From NCBI GenBank assembly GCA_046330455.1, contig JAXLSU010000003.1, forward strand, positions 124,001 through 188,000: a stretch of DNA of 64,000 nt, read 5' to 3'. Shown piece after piece: positions 7,381 to 14,812 of this stretch; the first letter of the stretch is position 1; each line of letters begins with the position of its first letter. Source of the stretch: CAVQXR01 sp046330455. GTDB lineage: Bacteria; Actinomycetota; Thermoleophilia; Gaiellales; Gaiellaceae. The notes beneath the pieces were generated by a model that did no database searches, was not told the origin of the DNA, and worked only from the letters and a program-made list of their open reading frames with translations. The translations under genes were made by a program, and so were the position numbers.

Positions 7381-8706
7381 GTGAGCGTCGCGGGCATCGC
7401 CATGCGCGAGGAGGTCACCGGCCTCCTCCAGCAGCTCATCCGCATCGACACGGTGAACCCGCCGGGAAACGAGACGGCGGCGGCGGTGCTCCTGCGGGAC
7501 TTCCTCGAGCCGCTCGGCGTCGAGTGCGAGTTGCTCGCCCGCGTGCCCGACCGGGCGAACCTCGTAGCCCGTATCCCGGGTCGGGACCCCGATGCACCAC
7601 GGCTGCTCCTCCTCTCGCACACGGACACCGTCCTCGCCGATCCGTCGGAGTGGTCGGTCGACCCGTGGTCGGGTGAGCTTCGTGACGGGCACGTCTGGGG
7701 GCGGGGTGCGCTCGACATGAAGGGCCAGGTGGCCGCGAACGCCGTCGCGATCGCGACGCTTGCGCGCGAGGGCTTCCGGCCCGAGGGCGATCTCATCTTC
7801 GCCGCGACGGCCGATGAGGAGGTGGGCGACGACTACGGGCTCTCGTGGCTCTGCTCGAACCACCCGGAGTCGGTGCGGGCGACCTGGTGTCTCAACGAGG
7901 GCGGCGGCGACCGGATCGTGCTCGCAGGCCGTCCCCTCTACCTGTGTGCGACCTCCGAGAAGGCCACCTCGCCGTTCCGGCTCACGATTCACGGACGCAG
8001 CGGGCACGCTTCGACCCCCGCGGTCGCGGACAACGCGCTGGTCAGGGCCGCGTCCATGATCGGGATCCTCGCCGGGCTGGAGACGCCGGTGGCGCTGCTC
8101 CCGGAGACGCGTCGGTTCCTTGCCGCCGTGCTCGGGCGGGAGCTCGACGACCCGTCGGACGCGCTGCGGGCGCTGCGGGCACAGGGAGCGACCGTCTCCT
8201 CGATGGTCGAGCCGATGCTGCGCACGACGATCGCTCCGACCCAGCTCAGCGGTTCGGGCAAGCTGAACGTGATCCCGGGGATGTGCGAGGTCTTCTGCGA
8301 CTGCCGGATCCTGCCCGGGGAGCGCCAGGCCGACCTCGACGCCCTCGTCCGTTCCGCACTCGGGCCCGAGGGGTACGAGCTCGAGTGGTTTCCGCCCAAC
8401 GGCGGCTCGCGGTCGTCGTTTCAGACCCCGCTCTGGGAGGCGATCGAGGCGTTTCTCCGTCGCGAGGATCCGGAGGCATCGCCGGTGCCGGTGCTTCTGC
8501 CCGGCTTCACCGACAGCCATTACCTGCGCGAGACGTTCGGGACGATCGCCTACGGGTTCTTTCCCGCCCGCGTGATGAGCCCCGAGCTGGCGGCCCGGCT
8601 CGTGCACTCCGCCGACGAGCGGGCCTCCGTGGACGACCTCGAGCTCGGAGCCCGGTTTCTCGTTCACGTGGCACGCACGCTGCTCGGCGGCGAGGGGGAG
8701 CGCTGA
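7381..8706 (+). CDS. M20 family zinc metallopeptidase (ArgE/DapE/acetylornithine deacetylase-like)
   Basis: Soluble di-zinc amidohydrolase/peptidase of the M20 family, about 441 residues. Visible zinc-site motifs: LLSHTDTV (His ligand) near residue 75, the bridging aspartate in GRGALDMKGQVA near 110, the catalytic Glu-Glu in TADEEVGDDYG near 145, and a late His near the C-terminus (GFTDSHYLRE). The bacterial dimerisation domain (GRSGHASTP) is intact. Substrate is not determinable: relatives deacylate N-acyl amino acids or cut dipeptides. Start GTG 7381 is preferred from the promoter; other in-frame starts at 7369 and about 7402 exist. Confidence 0.88.
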   Translation: MSVAGIAMREEVTGLLQQLIRIDTVNPPGNETAAAVLLRDFLEPLGVECELLARVPDRANLVARIPGRDPDAPRLLLLSHTDTVLADPSEWSVDPWSGELRDGHVWGRGALDMKGQVAANAVAIATLAREGFRPEGDLIFAATADEEVGDDYGLSWLCSNHPESVRATWCLNEGGGDRIVLAGRPLYLCATSEKATSPFRLTIHGRSGHASTPAVADNALVRAASMIGILAGLETPVALLPETRRFLAAVLGRELDDPSDALRALRAQGATVSSMVEPMLRTTIAPTQLSGSGKLNVIPGMCEVFCDCRILPGERQADLDALVRSALGPEGYELEWFPPNGGSRSSFQTPLWEAIEAFLRREDPEASPVPVLLPGFTDSHYLRETFGTIAYGFFPARVMSPELAARLVHSADERASVDDLELGARFLVHVARTLLGGEGER

Positions 8707-8732
8707 GCGAGGAGCCGATCAGGCTCGGAGGG

Positions 8733-9491
8733 ATGGCGCTCCCGAACGGCGTGCTCGTGCACGGCCCCTCGCACTGGGCGTGCGCGGTTCGCGACCGGGG
8801 CGGGATGCTCCGGCTCGCCTCGGGCGGCAAGCCGTTCCGGGCTGCCGACGTGAGCTCGCCGTTCGTGCGCGGTCCGGTGCGGATCGCCCAGGCGCTCGCG
8901 CTGCTTCCCGTCGTCCGCCGCGCGCTGCCCGAGGCCGAGCTTCCCTTCCAGCAGCCGAGGGTGCTCGGCGCGATGGGTGCGAGCCTCGTCGTCGGGCGTG
9001 CGATCCGCCGGGCGCGCGTTTCGTCCCTGGCGCGGGAGGGCGCCGCCGCGCTGCTTGCGCTCGTCCCATCCCTGATCGCCCTCCGCGGGACCGAGCTGGC
9101 CGCCTACCACGGCGCCGAGCACGTGACGATCGGCAGCTACGAGCACGGCGAGCCGCGGCCGCGCGAGCACGAGCGGTGTGGCTCGCACATGATCGGGCCG
9201 CTGCTTGCGGCGACCGTCGCCGGCAACGCGGTCGCCTCCACCCTGGCCTCGACGCCGCGAAGCCGCTCGGTCGCGCGCGGGGTCGCGGCCGTCGCGGCCC
9301 TCGGGGTGACCGTGGAGGTGTTCGCCTGGATGCTGCGCCATCCGTCCCACCCCGCCAGCCGCGCGCTGGCCTGGCCGGGACACGAGCTCCAGCACCGGTT
9401 CCTCACCGAGGAGCCGACCGGGGAGCAGCTCGAGGTGGCCGAGGCGGCGCTCGACGAGTGCCTCCGGCTCGAACGGGCTGCCGGCGCCTGA
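8733..9491 (+). CDS. DUF1385 (YqhQ-like) membrane protein
   Basis: Membrane protein of the DUF1385 family, function unknown. The diagnostic core is visible: AYHGAEHVTIGSYEHGE followed by ERCGSHMIGPLL, plus hydrophobic stretches around residues 95-115 and 150-200 of the 252-residue model. ATG 8733 is the first ordinary start, but the conserved Gly-Gly that opens the family sits just before it. The only upstream alternative is CTG 8703, which overlaps the preceding stop codon and has a GAGGGGGA purine run four bases upstream. The true start may therefore be CTG. Immediately downstream of the M20 gene, so probably co-transcribed. Confidence 0.82.
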   Translation: MALPNGVLVHGPSHWACAVRDRGGMLRLASGGKPFRAADVSSPFVRGPVRIAQALALLPVVRRALPEAELPFQQPRVLGAMGASLVVGRAIRRARVSSLAREGAAALLALVPSLIALRGTELAAYHGAEHVTIGSYEHGEPRPREHERCGSHMIGPLLAATVAGNAVASTLASTPRSRSVARGVAAVAALGVTVEVFAWMLRHPSHPASRALAWPGHELQHRFLTEEPTGEQLEVAEAALDECLRLERAAGA

Positions 9492-9510
9492 CGGCCCCGG
9501 GATCCGGTGA

Positions 9511-9640
9511 CCGCCGGGCTTCGCCCGGCCGGGCCGGATGAGACCCGGCCCCGACAGCGAGATCCGAGCGTTCCGATCGGAGACTGGCAGACGTTCCTCG
9601 AGGGCCCGGATGAGATCCGGCCCCGACAGCAAGATCCGGG
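9511..9640. repeat. Two REP-like hairpin elements upstream of the FtsH-like gene
   Basis: The first copy starts with the hairpin CCGGGC-TTC-GCCCGG and continues into ggccggATGAGAcccggcc; the second (from about 9602) holds CCGGAT-GAG-ATCCGG. Both end in ccccgacagc, about 75 bases apart. The same stem-GAG-stem design recurs at 14.8, 42.9, 45.7-46.2 kb. They fill most of the 234-base gap between DUF1385 and the protease. Confidence 0.7.
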
Positions 9641-9725
9641 CAGATCCAGCCCGATCGCCCGGACCCGGTCCGGGCCGAGCGCATCCGACCCCCGGTCGCG
9701 CTTCAGGAACGGCGCGCGGCTGCCG

Positions 9726-11249
9726 ATGGTAGCCCCAGTGCCGGTTGCGGGAGCGGTCTTCGATCAGATCAAAGAGGGGATCCTGACGTGGCTCCCGCTC
9801 GTCTTCTTCGGGCTGCTCGTCTACCTCGTCTGGCGCACGATCTCGCTGATGCCGAGGATCAAGCCGACGGTGCTCGAGCCGTCGTCGAAGTCCTCGGTGA
9901 CCTGGGCCGACGTGGCCGGTCAGGACGAGGTGCGCGGTGAGCTGCAGGAGGTCGTCGACTTCCTCCAGGATCCGAAGCGCTTCGCCCGCCTGGGCGCCCG
10001 CGTCCCCAAGGGGATCCTCCTGTACGGGCCGCCGGGAACGGGCAAGACGATGCTCGCGAAGGCGGTCGCGCACGCGTCCGGTGCGAGCTTCTACGCGCAG
10101 AGCGCCTCGGCGTTCGTGGAGATGTTCGCCGGCCTGGGCGCCTCGAGGATCCGCAAGCTGTTCGAGACGGCGCGCAAGAACCAGCCGGCGATCGTCTTCA
10201 TCGACGAGCTCGACGCGGTGGGGATGCGGCGATCCGGCAGCTCGTTCAACCGCGAGCACGACCAGACCCTGAACCAGCTGCTCGTCGAGCTCGACGGGTT
10301 CCAGGACGCAGGCCAGGTCGTCGTGATCGGCGCCTCCAACCGGCTCGAGGACCTCGATCCGGCGCTGCTTCGCCCGGGCCGCTTCGACCGCCAGGTTCTC
10401 GTGGGTGCGCCGGACTTCGCCGGTCGCGAGGCGATCCTCGGCGTCCACACCCGCTCGAAGCCGCTCGACGCCGAGGTCGACCTCGCCGTCATCGCCCGGC
10501 AGACGGCGGGCCTCACGGGCGCCGACCTCGCGAACGTCTGCAACGAGGCAGCGATCGCGGCCGGACGCAGAGGCGACGACCGGCTCCGGCAGGTCGACTT
10601 CGAGGCCTCGCTCGAGCGCGTCATCGCGGGACTCCAGACCCGGCGTGTCGTGACGGAGAAGGAGAAGCGGATCCTCGCCTACCACGAGGCCGGCCACGCG
10701 CTCATGTCGCATCTCGTCGGAGACCCCCAGCCCGTCCAGAAGGTCACGATCATCTCCCGCGGGCGCGCGCTCGGATACACGCTCAACACCCCGCAGGAGG
10801 ACCGCTACCTGCACACGAAGGAGGAGCTCTTCGACCTCCTGAAGGTGCTGCTCGCCGGTCGCGGCGCCGAGCAGGTCGTGTTCGGGCGCATCACGAACGG
10901 CGCCGCGAACGACCTCGAGCGAGCGACCGACATCGCGCGCTCCATGATCTTCGAGCTCGGCATGGGCGACGAGGTCACCTCGCGCACCATGCGCGCCGAC
11001 AACTACGCGCTCTCCGAGCACACGAAGCGGCTCCGCGACGACGAGCAGGCCCGGCTCACCGACCAGGCCTACGCGGAGGCGCAGCGTGCGATCGCCAGGA
11101 ACCGCGCGGTGCTCGACAGGATCGCGACCGCCCTGCTCGAGCACGAGACGCTGAACCGGTCGGAGCTCGGGGAGCTGCTCGAAGGGGTCGACCGGGAGTC
11201 GAACGCCGCCGAGACCGTGGGCACGCCCCGGGCGATCTCCGCCGACTGA
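9726..11249 (+). CDS. FtsH-like membrane-anchored AAA+ zinc protease with a single N-terminal helix
   Basis: ATP-dependent zinc protease of the FtsH family. Visible: one membrane helix at about residues 21-37, AAA+ module with Walker A YGPPGTGKT (near 100), pore loop FVEMFAGLGASR, Walker B IVFIDELDAVG, second-region-of-homology LLRPGRFDRQV, then the peptidase with zinc motif HEAGH near residue 318. At 507 residues it is about 100 or more shorter than typical FtsH (600-650), because the usual first helix and extracytoplasmic domain are absent. ATG 9726 is chosen: the open frame continues upstream to 9507, but that stretch is REP-like repeat DNA and gives Arg/Pro-rich nonsense. Likely quality-control protease; the missing outer domain suggests a reduced substrate range. 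Confidence 0.88.
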   Translation: MVAPVPVAGAVFDQIKEGILTWLPLVFFGLLVYLVWRTISLMPRIKPTVLEPSSKSSVTWADVAGQDEVRGELQEVVDFLQDPKRFARLGARVPKGILLYGPPGTGKTMLAKAVAHASGASFYAQSASAFVEMFAGLGASRIRKLFETARKNQPAIVFIDELDAVGMRRSGSSFNREHDQTLNQLLVELDGFQDAGQVVVIGASNRLEDLDPALLRPGRFDRQVLVGAPDFAGREAILGVHTRSKPLDAEVDLAVIARQTAGLTGADLANVCNEAAIAAGRRGDDRLRQVDFEASLERVIAGLQTRRVVTEKEKRILAYHEAGHALMSHLVGDPQPVQKVTIISRGRALGYTLNTPQEDRYLHTKEELFDLLKVLLAGRGAEQVVFGRITNGAANDLERATDIARSMIFELGMGDEVTSRTMRADNYALSEHTKRLRDDEQARLTDQAYAEAQRAIARNRAVLDRIATALLEHETLNRSELGELLEGVDRESNAAETVGTPRAISAD

Positions 11250-11271
11250 GCGTCGGTCCTGACGCCGAAGG

Positions 11272-11277
11272 TAGGAT
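11272..11277 (+). promoter_or_regulatory. -10 element for leaderless methylmalonyl-CoA epimerase transcript
   Basis: TAGGAT, six bases, then GTG 11284. There is no Shine-Dalgarno sequence in between. No strong -35. Confidence 0.5.
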
Positions 11278-11283
11278 CGCGGC

Positions 11284-11688
11284 GTGGACGTCGAGAGCCT
11301 GCACCACGTCGCGGTCGCTGTCGAGGACATCGAGCTGGCGATCGAGACCTACCGGCGGCTGTTCGGAGCCGAGGTCGAGCTTCGTGAGACCGTCGACGGG
11401 CAGGGTGTCGAGGCTGCCTACCTGCGCGTCGGCACGGGCCGCGTCGAGCTGCTCGCGCCGCTCGGGGACGACACGCCGGTGGGGCGCTTTCTCGCCAGGC
11501 GCGGCCCGGGAATGCACCATATCGCCGTCGAGGTCGAGGACGTCCAGGCGGCGGCCCGCGAGCTCGCGGCGGCAGGTGCGAGCGTCATCGATCCCGAGCC
11601 CCGACCCGGGCTCGGCGGGCATCGCGTCTCGTTCGTCCATCCGGAGTCTGTTCACGGCGTCCTCGTGGAGGTGATCTCGCATGGCTGA
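11284..11688 (+). CDS. mce: Methylmalonyl-CoA epimerase
   Basis: Vicinal-oxygen-chelate fold enzyme that interconverts (2S)- and (2R)-methylmalonyl-CoA in propionate metabolism. 134 residues, the normal length. Two beta-alpha-beta repeats are clear: LHHVAVAVEDIELAIETYRRLFG at the N-terminus and MHHIAVEVEDVQAAARELAAAG in the second half, each with its metal-binding His; metal-binding Glu residues are in VELLAPLG and VLVEVI. Closest alternative is another VOC-family isomerase or glyoxalase, but the pattern GPGMHHIA fits the epimerase best. Overlaps the next small gene by eight bases. Confidence 0.85.
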   Translation: MDVESLHHVAVAVEDIELAIETYRRLFGAEVELRETVDGQGVEAAYLRVGTGRVELLAPLGDDTPVGRFLARRGPGMHHIAVEVEDVQAAARELAAAGASVIDPEPRPGLGGHRVSFVHPESVHGVLVEVISHG

Positions 11689-11908
11689 CGACGATCGGGT
11701 GCGGATCGAGATCGGGTTCGAGGGCGGGCAGATCCTGCGCCTGCAGGTTTCACCACCGGACGCCGACGGCGTCGCACGGAAGCTCGAGGCCGGCGGTGAC
11801 GGTACGGCAGAGCTCGGGCTCGAGGACGGCGTCTGCCTCGTCGCGCTCTCGCGGGTGCTCTACGTGACGCGGTACGCGCGCGAGAGCAAGGTCGGCTTCG
11901 CCCGGTAG
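11681..11908 (+). CDS. Small DUF3107-like protein
   Basis: A 75-residue soluble protein. It begins with a beta-strand (VRIEIGFEGGQILRLQV), has a short variable helix, and ends in LYVTRYARESKVGFAR. This layout, ending in an Arg-x-x-(R/K)-VGF motif, resembles the actinobacterial DUF3107 family. Function unknown. ATG 11681 overlaps the 3' end of the epimerase gene, so the two are probably translated together. Confidence 0.6.
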   Translation: MADDDRVRIEIGFEGGQILRLQVSPPDADGVARKLEAGGDGTAELGLEDGVCLVALSRVLYVTRYARESKVGFAR

Positions 11909-11926
11909 CCGGCCCGGCCGCGGTCC

Positions 11927-12868
11927 ATGGCGCTCGAGGTCGGCATCGTCGGGCTTCCCAACGCGGGGAAGACGACCCTCTTCAACGCGCTGACCAGAGC
12001 AGGCGCCGAGATCACGGCCTACGCGAGCGCCGCCGCGAAGCCGAACGTCGGCATGGCGACGATCCCCGACGAGCGCCTCGACCCCGTCGCGCGGGTGGTC
12101 GAAGCAAAGAAGGTGACGCCGGCCGCGATCCGCGTGCAGGACGTTCCCGGTACGGGCGCGCAGCTGCTCGGAAACCTGCGCCAGGTCGACGCCCTGCTCG
12201 CCGTCGCCGACGGGTTCTCCCCGGACGCCGACCCGGAGAGCGACCTCGTGACGCTCCGGCTCGAGCTCCTCGTCGCCGACCGCGAGCACGTCGAGCGGCG
12301 CCTCGAGCGGGTCGCCAAGCAGGCGAAGTCGGGCGATGCGGCTCTACGGGCCGAGCTGGCCGAGCTCGAGAAGGTGCTCGCGCACCTGGATCGCGAGCAG
12401 CCGCTGGCCGCCTATCCGGGTGAGCTTCCCGGCGAGCTCGATCCCCTGACGACGAAGCCGATCATCGAGATCGTCAACGGTCCGGCCGGAATCGACGCCA
12501 AGCTCGAGGCGGAGCTCGCCGAGCTCGAGCCCCTCGAGGCGGCGGAGTTCCGGGGGAGCGCCGTCTCGGCGCTCGCCGAGGTCGTACGCCGGCTGTTCGA
12601 CGCGCTCGACCTGCTCTCGTTCTTCACCGCCGGCGAGAAGGAGACCAGGGCGTGGACGCTCCGTCGCGGCGAGACGGCGCTCGCCGCCGCTGCCACGATC
12701 CACACGGACATCGCACGCGGGTTCATCCGCTGCGAGGTGATTCGCTGGGACGACCTCGTCGCGTGCGGATCGCGCGCAGAGGCCCAGAAGCGCGGGTTGA
12801 TGCGCCTCGAGGGCAAGGCCTACGTCGTCGAGGACGGCGACGTCCTCAACATCCGCTTCAACGTCTGA
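11927..12868 (+). CDS. ychF: Divergent YchF/Obg-like ATPase with TGS domain
   Basis: P-loop NTPase of the YchF/OLA1 group. G1 loop GIVGLPNAGKTTLFNAL is at the N-terminus and the C-terminal TGS half is excellent (SFFTAGEKETRAWTLRRG, HTDIARGFIRCEVI, VEDGDVLNIRFNV). The 313-residue protein is about 50 shorter than usual. The switch-II region, normally DIAGLVxGAxxGEGLGN, is reduced to DVPGTGAQLLGN, and the base-specificity site (NxxE in YchF, NKxD in GTPases) reads NGPA. It also lacks a segment between the G domain and the TGS domain. ATG 11927 follows the previous gene by 18 bases. Either a paralogue with altered nucleotide use or a lineage-specific form. Confidence 0.85.
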   Translation: MALEVGIVGLPNAGKTTLFNALTRAGAEITAYASAAAKPNVGMATIPDERLDPVARVVEAKKVTPAAIRVQDVPGTGAQLLGNLRQVDALLAVADGFSPDADPESDLVTLRLELLVADREHVERRLERVAKQAKSGDAALRAELAELEKVLAHLDREQPLAAYPGELPGELDPLTTKPIIEIVNGPAGIDAKLEAELAELEPLEAAEFRGSAVSALAEVVRRLFDALDLLSFFTAGEKETRAWTLRRGETALAAAATIHTDIARGFIRCEVIRWDDLVACGSRAEAQKRGLMRLEGKAYVVEDGDVLNIRFNV

Positions 12869-12871
12869 CGC

Positions 12872-13762
12872 TCAGGCGGCGCGGCGCCGGTGCCGGTCGG
12901 GCCAGCTGACCCGGCCCTGCTCGCGCAGTGCCTCCCACGCGGCCGGGAAAGCGGCCCGCGCTGCCTGGCGGCGGGCGTACTGGCGCTCGATCAGCCGTCC
13001 GGCGGCGATTGCCCAGCGGATGCTCTGGGGCCGCTGGAGGAGCGTCCGGATACGCGCCTCGGCGACGGCGGCATCCTGGTGCTCACCGAGCACATCCTGG
13101 ACGGTCTTCGCCCGACGGACGAACCGCCCGGCGGGCTCGCCGACCTCGGTCGCCGCCAGCTCGGCCGCGTACCGTGCCCGTTTCACCCGGAGCCGGAGGT
13201 CGTGGAGCTCGTCGTCGTACGGGTGCTCGTCGAGTGCCCGGACGGCCCGGTCGAGCCGGTGGAACTCCTTCGCGGCCAGCTCGGCGAGTGTCGTCTTCGT
13301 CCCGGCGACCGGGATTCCGGCGAGCTCGCCGGGAAGCTGCGAGCGCAGGGCGAGATACCGTTCGCTGCCCAGCCGGTCTCCGAGCACCTCCCTCGCCGCC
13401 TGGCGCTCGTCCTCGAGCCGTCGGAACATGAGCGCAAGCCCGTACTGCTCCCCTGGCTCGAAATGGCGAGCGGTCGAGCGCAGGTCGGCGATCAGCACGT
13501 CGAGATCGCGGACGGGACCAAGCGTCTCGCCGACCCAGGCGAGCTCCGCCCGCAGCGTCTCGCTCCGGGTCTCGTCGAGCAGGGGCCGGGCGGCCCGCAG
13601 CAAGGCGCGCAGACGCCGTGTTGCGACGCGAAAGCGCTTCAGCTCGTCCGGGTCGGATCCCGCGAGCGCCCCCGCCTCGTGTGCGGCGAGCGCCTCACCC
13701 TGCGACGCGAGCAGCAGGCGCAGCCCCTCGGCGGGGGCGCGGGTGGGAGCCCGGGCGTCCAC
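12872..13762 (-). CDS. CHAD domain protein
   Basis: A 296-residue, Arg/His-rich helical protein with a CHAD domain (conserved histidine alpha-helical domain), known to bind inorganic polyphosphate. Visible: FRVATRRLRALLRAARPLL near residue 45 and LHDLRLRVKRARYAAELAA near 190, the two halves with the typical conserved basic/His residues. No CYTH domain is attached, unlike many CHAD proteins. GTG 13762 is chosen from a TAGACT -10 eight bases upstream and because the reading frame further upstream overlaps the M23 gene's 3' end. Its stop is three bases from the YchF stop, convergent. May bind polyphosphate granules; inference from the family. Confidence 0.85.
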   Translation of the reverse strand: MDARAPTRAPAEGLRLLLASQGEALAAHEAGALAGSDPDELKRFRVATRRLRALLRAARPLLDETRSETLRAELAWVGETLGPVRDLDVLIADLRSTARHFEPGEQYGLALMFRRLEDERQAAREVLGDRLGSERYLALRSQLPGELAGIPVAGTKTTLAELAAKEFHRLDRAVRALDEHPYDDELHDLRLRVKRARYAAELAATEVGEPAGRFVRRAKTVQDVLGEHQDAAVAEARIRTLLQRPQSIRWAIAAGRLIERQYARRQAARAAFPAAWEALREQGRVSWPDRHRRRAA

Positions 13763-13770
13763 GACGTCCG

Positions 13771-13776
13771 AGTCTA
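13771..13776 (-). promoter_or_regulatory. -10 element for the CHAD gene
   Basis: Minus-strand TAGACT, eight bases upstream of GTG 13762, inside the short gap after the M23 gene. Suggests the CHAD gene has its own near-leaderless transcript. Confidence 0.45.
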
Positions 13777-13803
13777 CGCCCGGCTCCGGTCGCCGAGGCC
13801 GGC

Positions 13804-14658
13804 TCAGGGGAGGTGGGGCAGCGGGTCGACGACCGCGTCGTGAACGCGGATCTCGAAGTGGAGGTGCGGACCGGTCGAGCGACCGCTCGCCCCCACCCGC
13901 CCGATGATCTCCCCGCGCGCGACCCACTCGCCGGGTGTCACCGCGAACCGCCGCAGGTGTGCGTAGTAGGTCTCGACGCCTCGTGTGTGCGCGACGATCA
14001 CGAGCCGTCCGTAGGAGCCGCCCCAGTCGGCGTACACGACCGTTCCGGCCCGGGCGGCGCGAACCGGTGTCCCGGGCGAAGCAGCCAGATCGATCCCCGG
14101 GTGGAACCGGGCCCCGCGCGGCCCGAAGGGCGAGCTCAACACGGGAGCGAGCGGCCAGGCGACCGACAGCGGGGAGCGGGGCAGCGGCCGCCCGAGCGCG
14201 CGGAAGGTGGCACGCCCCGCGACCCCGTCGTCCGGAAGGCCCGACCAGACCTGGAACCGGCGGAGGGCGCCGTCGGTCTGCTCGCCGAGCCGCCCGTCGA
14301 GCGGCCCGGCAGGGAATCCGTGCCAGGCGAGCAGGAACTGCAGTGCGGCCACGTCCCAGCCGATCGTGCCGTACGCGAGCTGACGCGATCCGTAGGCCGG
14401 CCGGCCCCGCCGGCCGAGGGCAGCCCGTGTCCGAGGGCCGGCGACTCCGTCGACGAGCAGCCCGGCCCGCCGCTGGAAGCGGGCGATCGCCTCGGTGGTC
14501 GTGGCGCCCGGGACCCCGTCGATCGTGCCGCCGTAGATGCCCCGTGCCTTCAGAGCGACCTGGAGGGCGGCCACCCGGGGATCACCGGCTGCCTGCGCAG
14601 TCGCCGCTGCCAGGAGCAGCGCGAGCAGCACGGCCAGGATGGGAGCACGCAGCCTCAT
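13804..14658 (-). CDS. Secreted peptidoglycan-binding M23 family endopeptidase
   Basis: A 284-residue exported protein. Signal peptide about residues 1-23 (hydrophobic core LAVLLALLLAAAT, AQA cleavage). Two PG_binding_1 repeats follow (about 25-85 and 95-155; VAALQVALKARGIYGG..GVPGATTTEAI and VAALQFLLAWHGFPAG..DGVAGRATFRAL). The M23 LytM-type domain covers about 165-284, with zinc ligands in FHPGIDLAA and HLHFEIR and GTPVRAARAGTVVYA between. Probable role: cell-wall remodelling, or activation of another hydrolase. ATG start; no clear ribosome binding site. Confidence 0.9.
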   Translation of the reverse strand: MRLRAPILAVLLALLLAAATAQAAGDPRVAALQVALKARGIYGGTIDGVPGATTTEAIARFQRRAGLLVDGVAGPRTRAALGRRGRPAYGSRQLAYGTIGWDVAALQFLLAWHGFPAGPLDGRLGEQTDGALRRFQVWSGLPDDGVAGRATFRALGRPLPRSPLSVAWPLAPVLSSPFGPRGARFHPGIDLAASPGTPVRAARAGTVVYADWGGSYGRLVIVAHTRGVETYYAHLRRFAVTPGEWVARGEIIGRVGASGRSTGPHLHFEIRVHDAVVDPLPHLP

Positions 14659-14756
14659 CGGTGTTTTCAGGCCGGCACCGCCCCCGAGTCCGGCCGTCGA
14701 GCGTTCGGAACCGCCGACGTTCTCCCCCGGCGGTGAAAGTCCTCCCTGCGGTCACG

Positions 14757-14812
14757 CGGGCCCTGGCCGGGGGAGATCCGGCAGGGCCGGATGAGGTCGG
14801 GCCCCTACAGGA
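14757..14812. repeat. REP-like element at the 3' end of the molybdopterin oxidoreductase gene
   Basis: Contains gggccggATGAGGtcgggcccctac, a copy of the stem-GAG-stem family with mismatches, preceded by the GC-rich ctggccgggggagatccggc. The terminal cccctac overlaps the stop codon of the molybdopterin gene. The rest of the 146-base gap 14659-14804 shows nothing further. Confidence 0.55.

Noticed and set aside
9507..9725. N-terminal extension of the FtsH-like protease
   Set aside because: The encoded residues come from REP-like repeat DNA and resemble no FtsH region.
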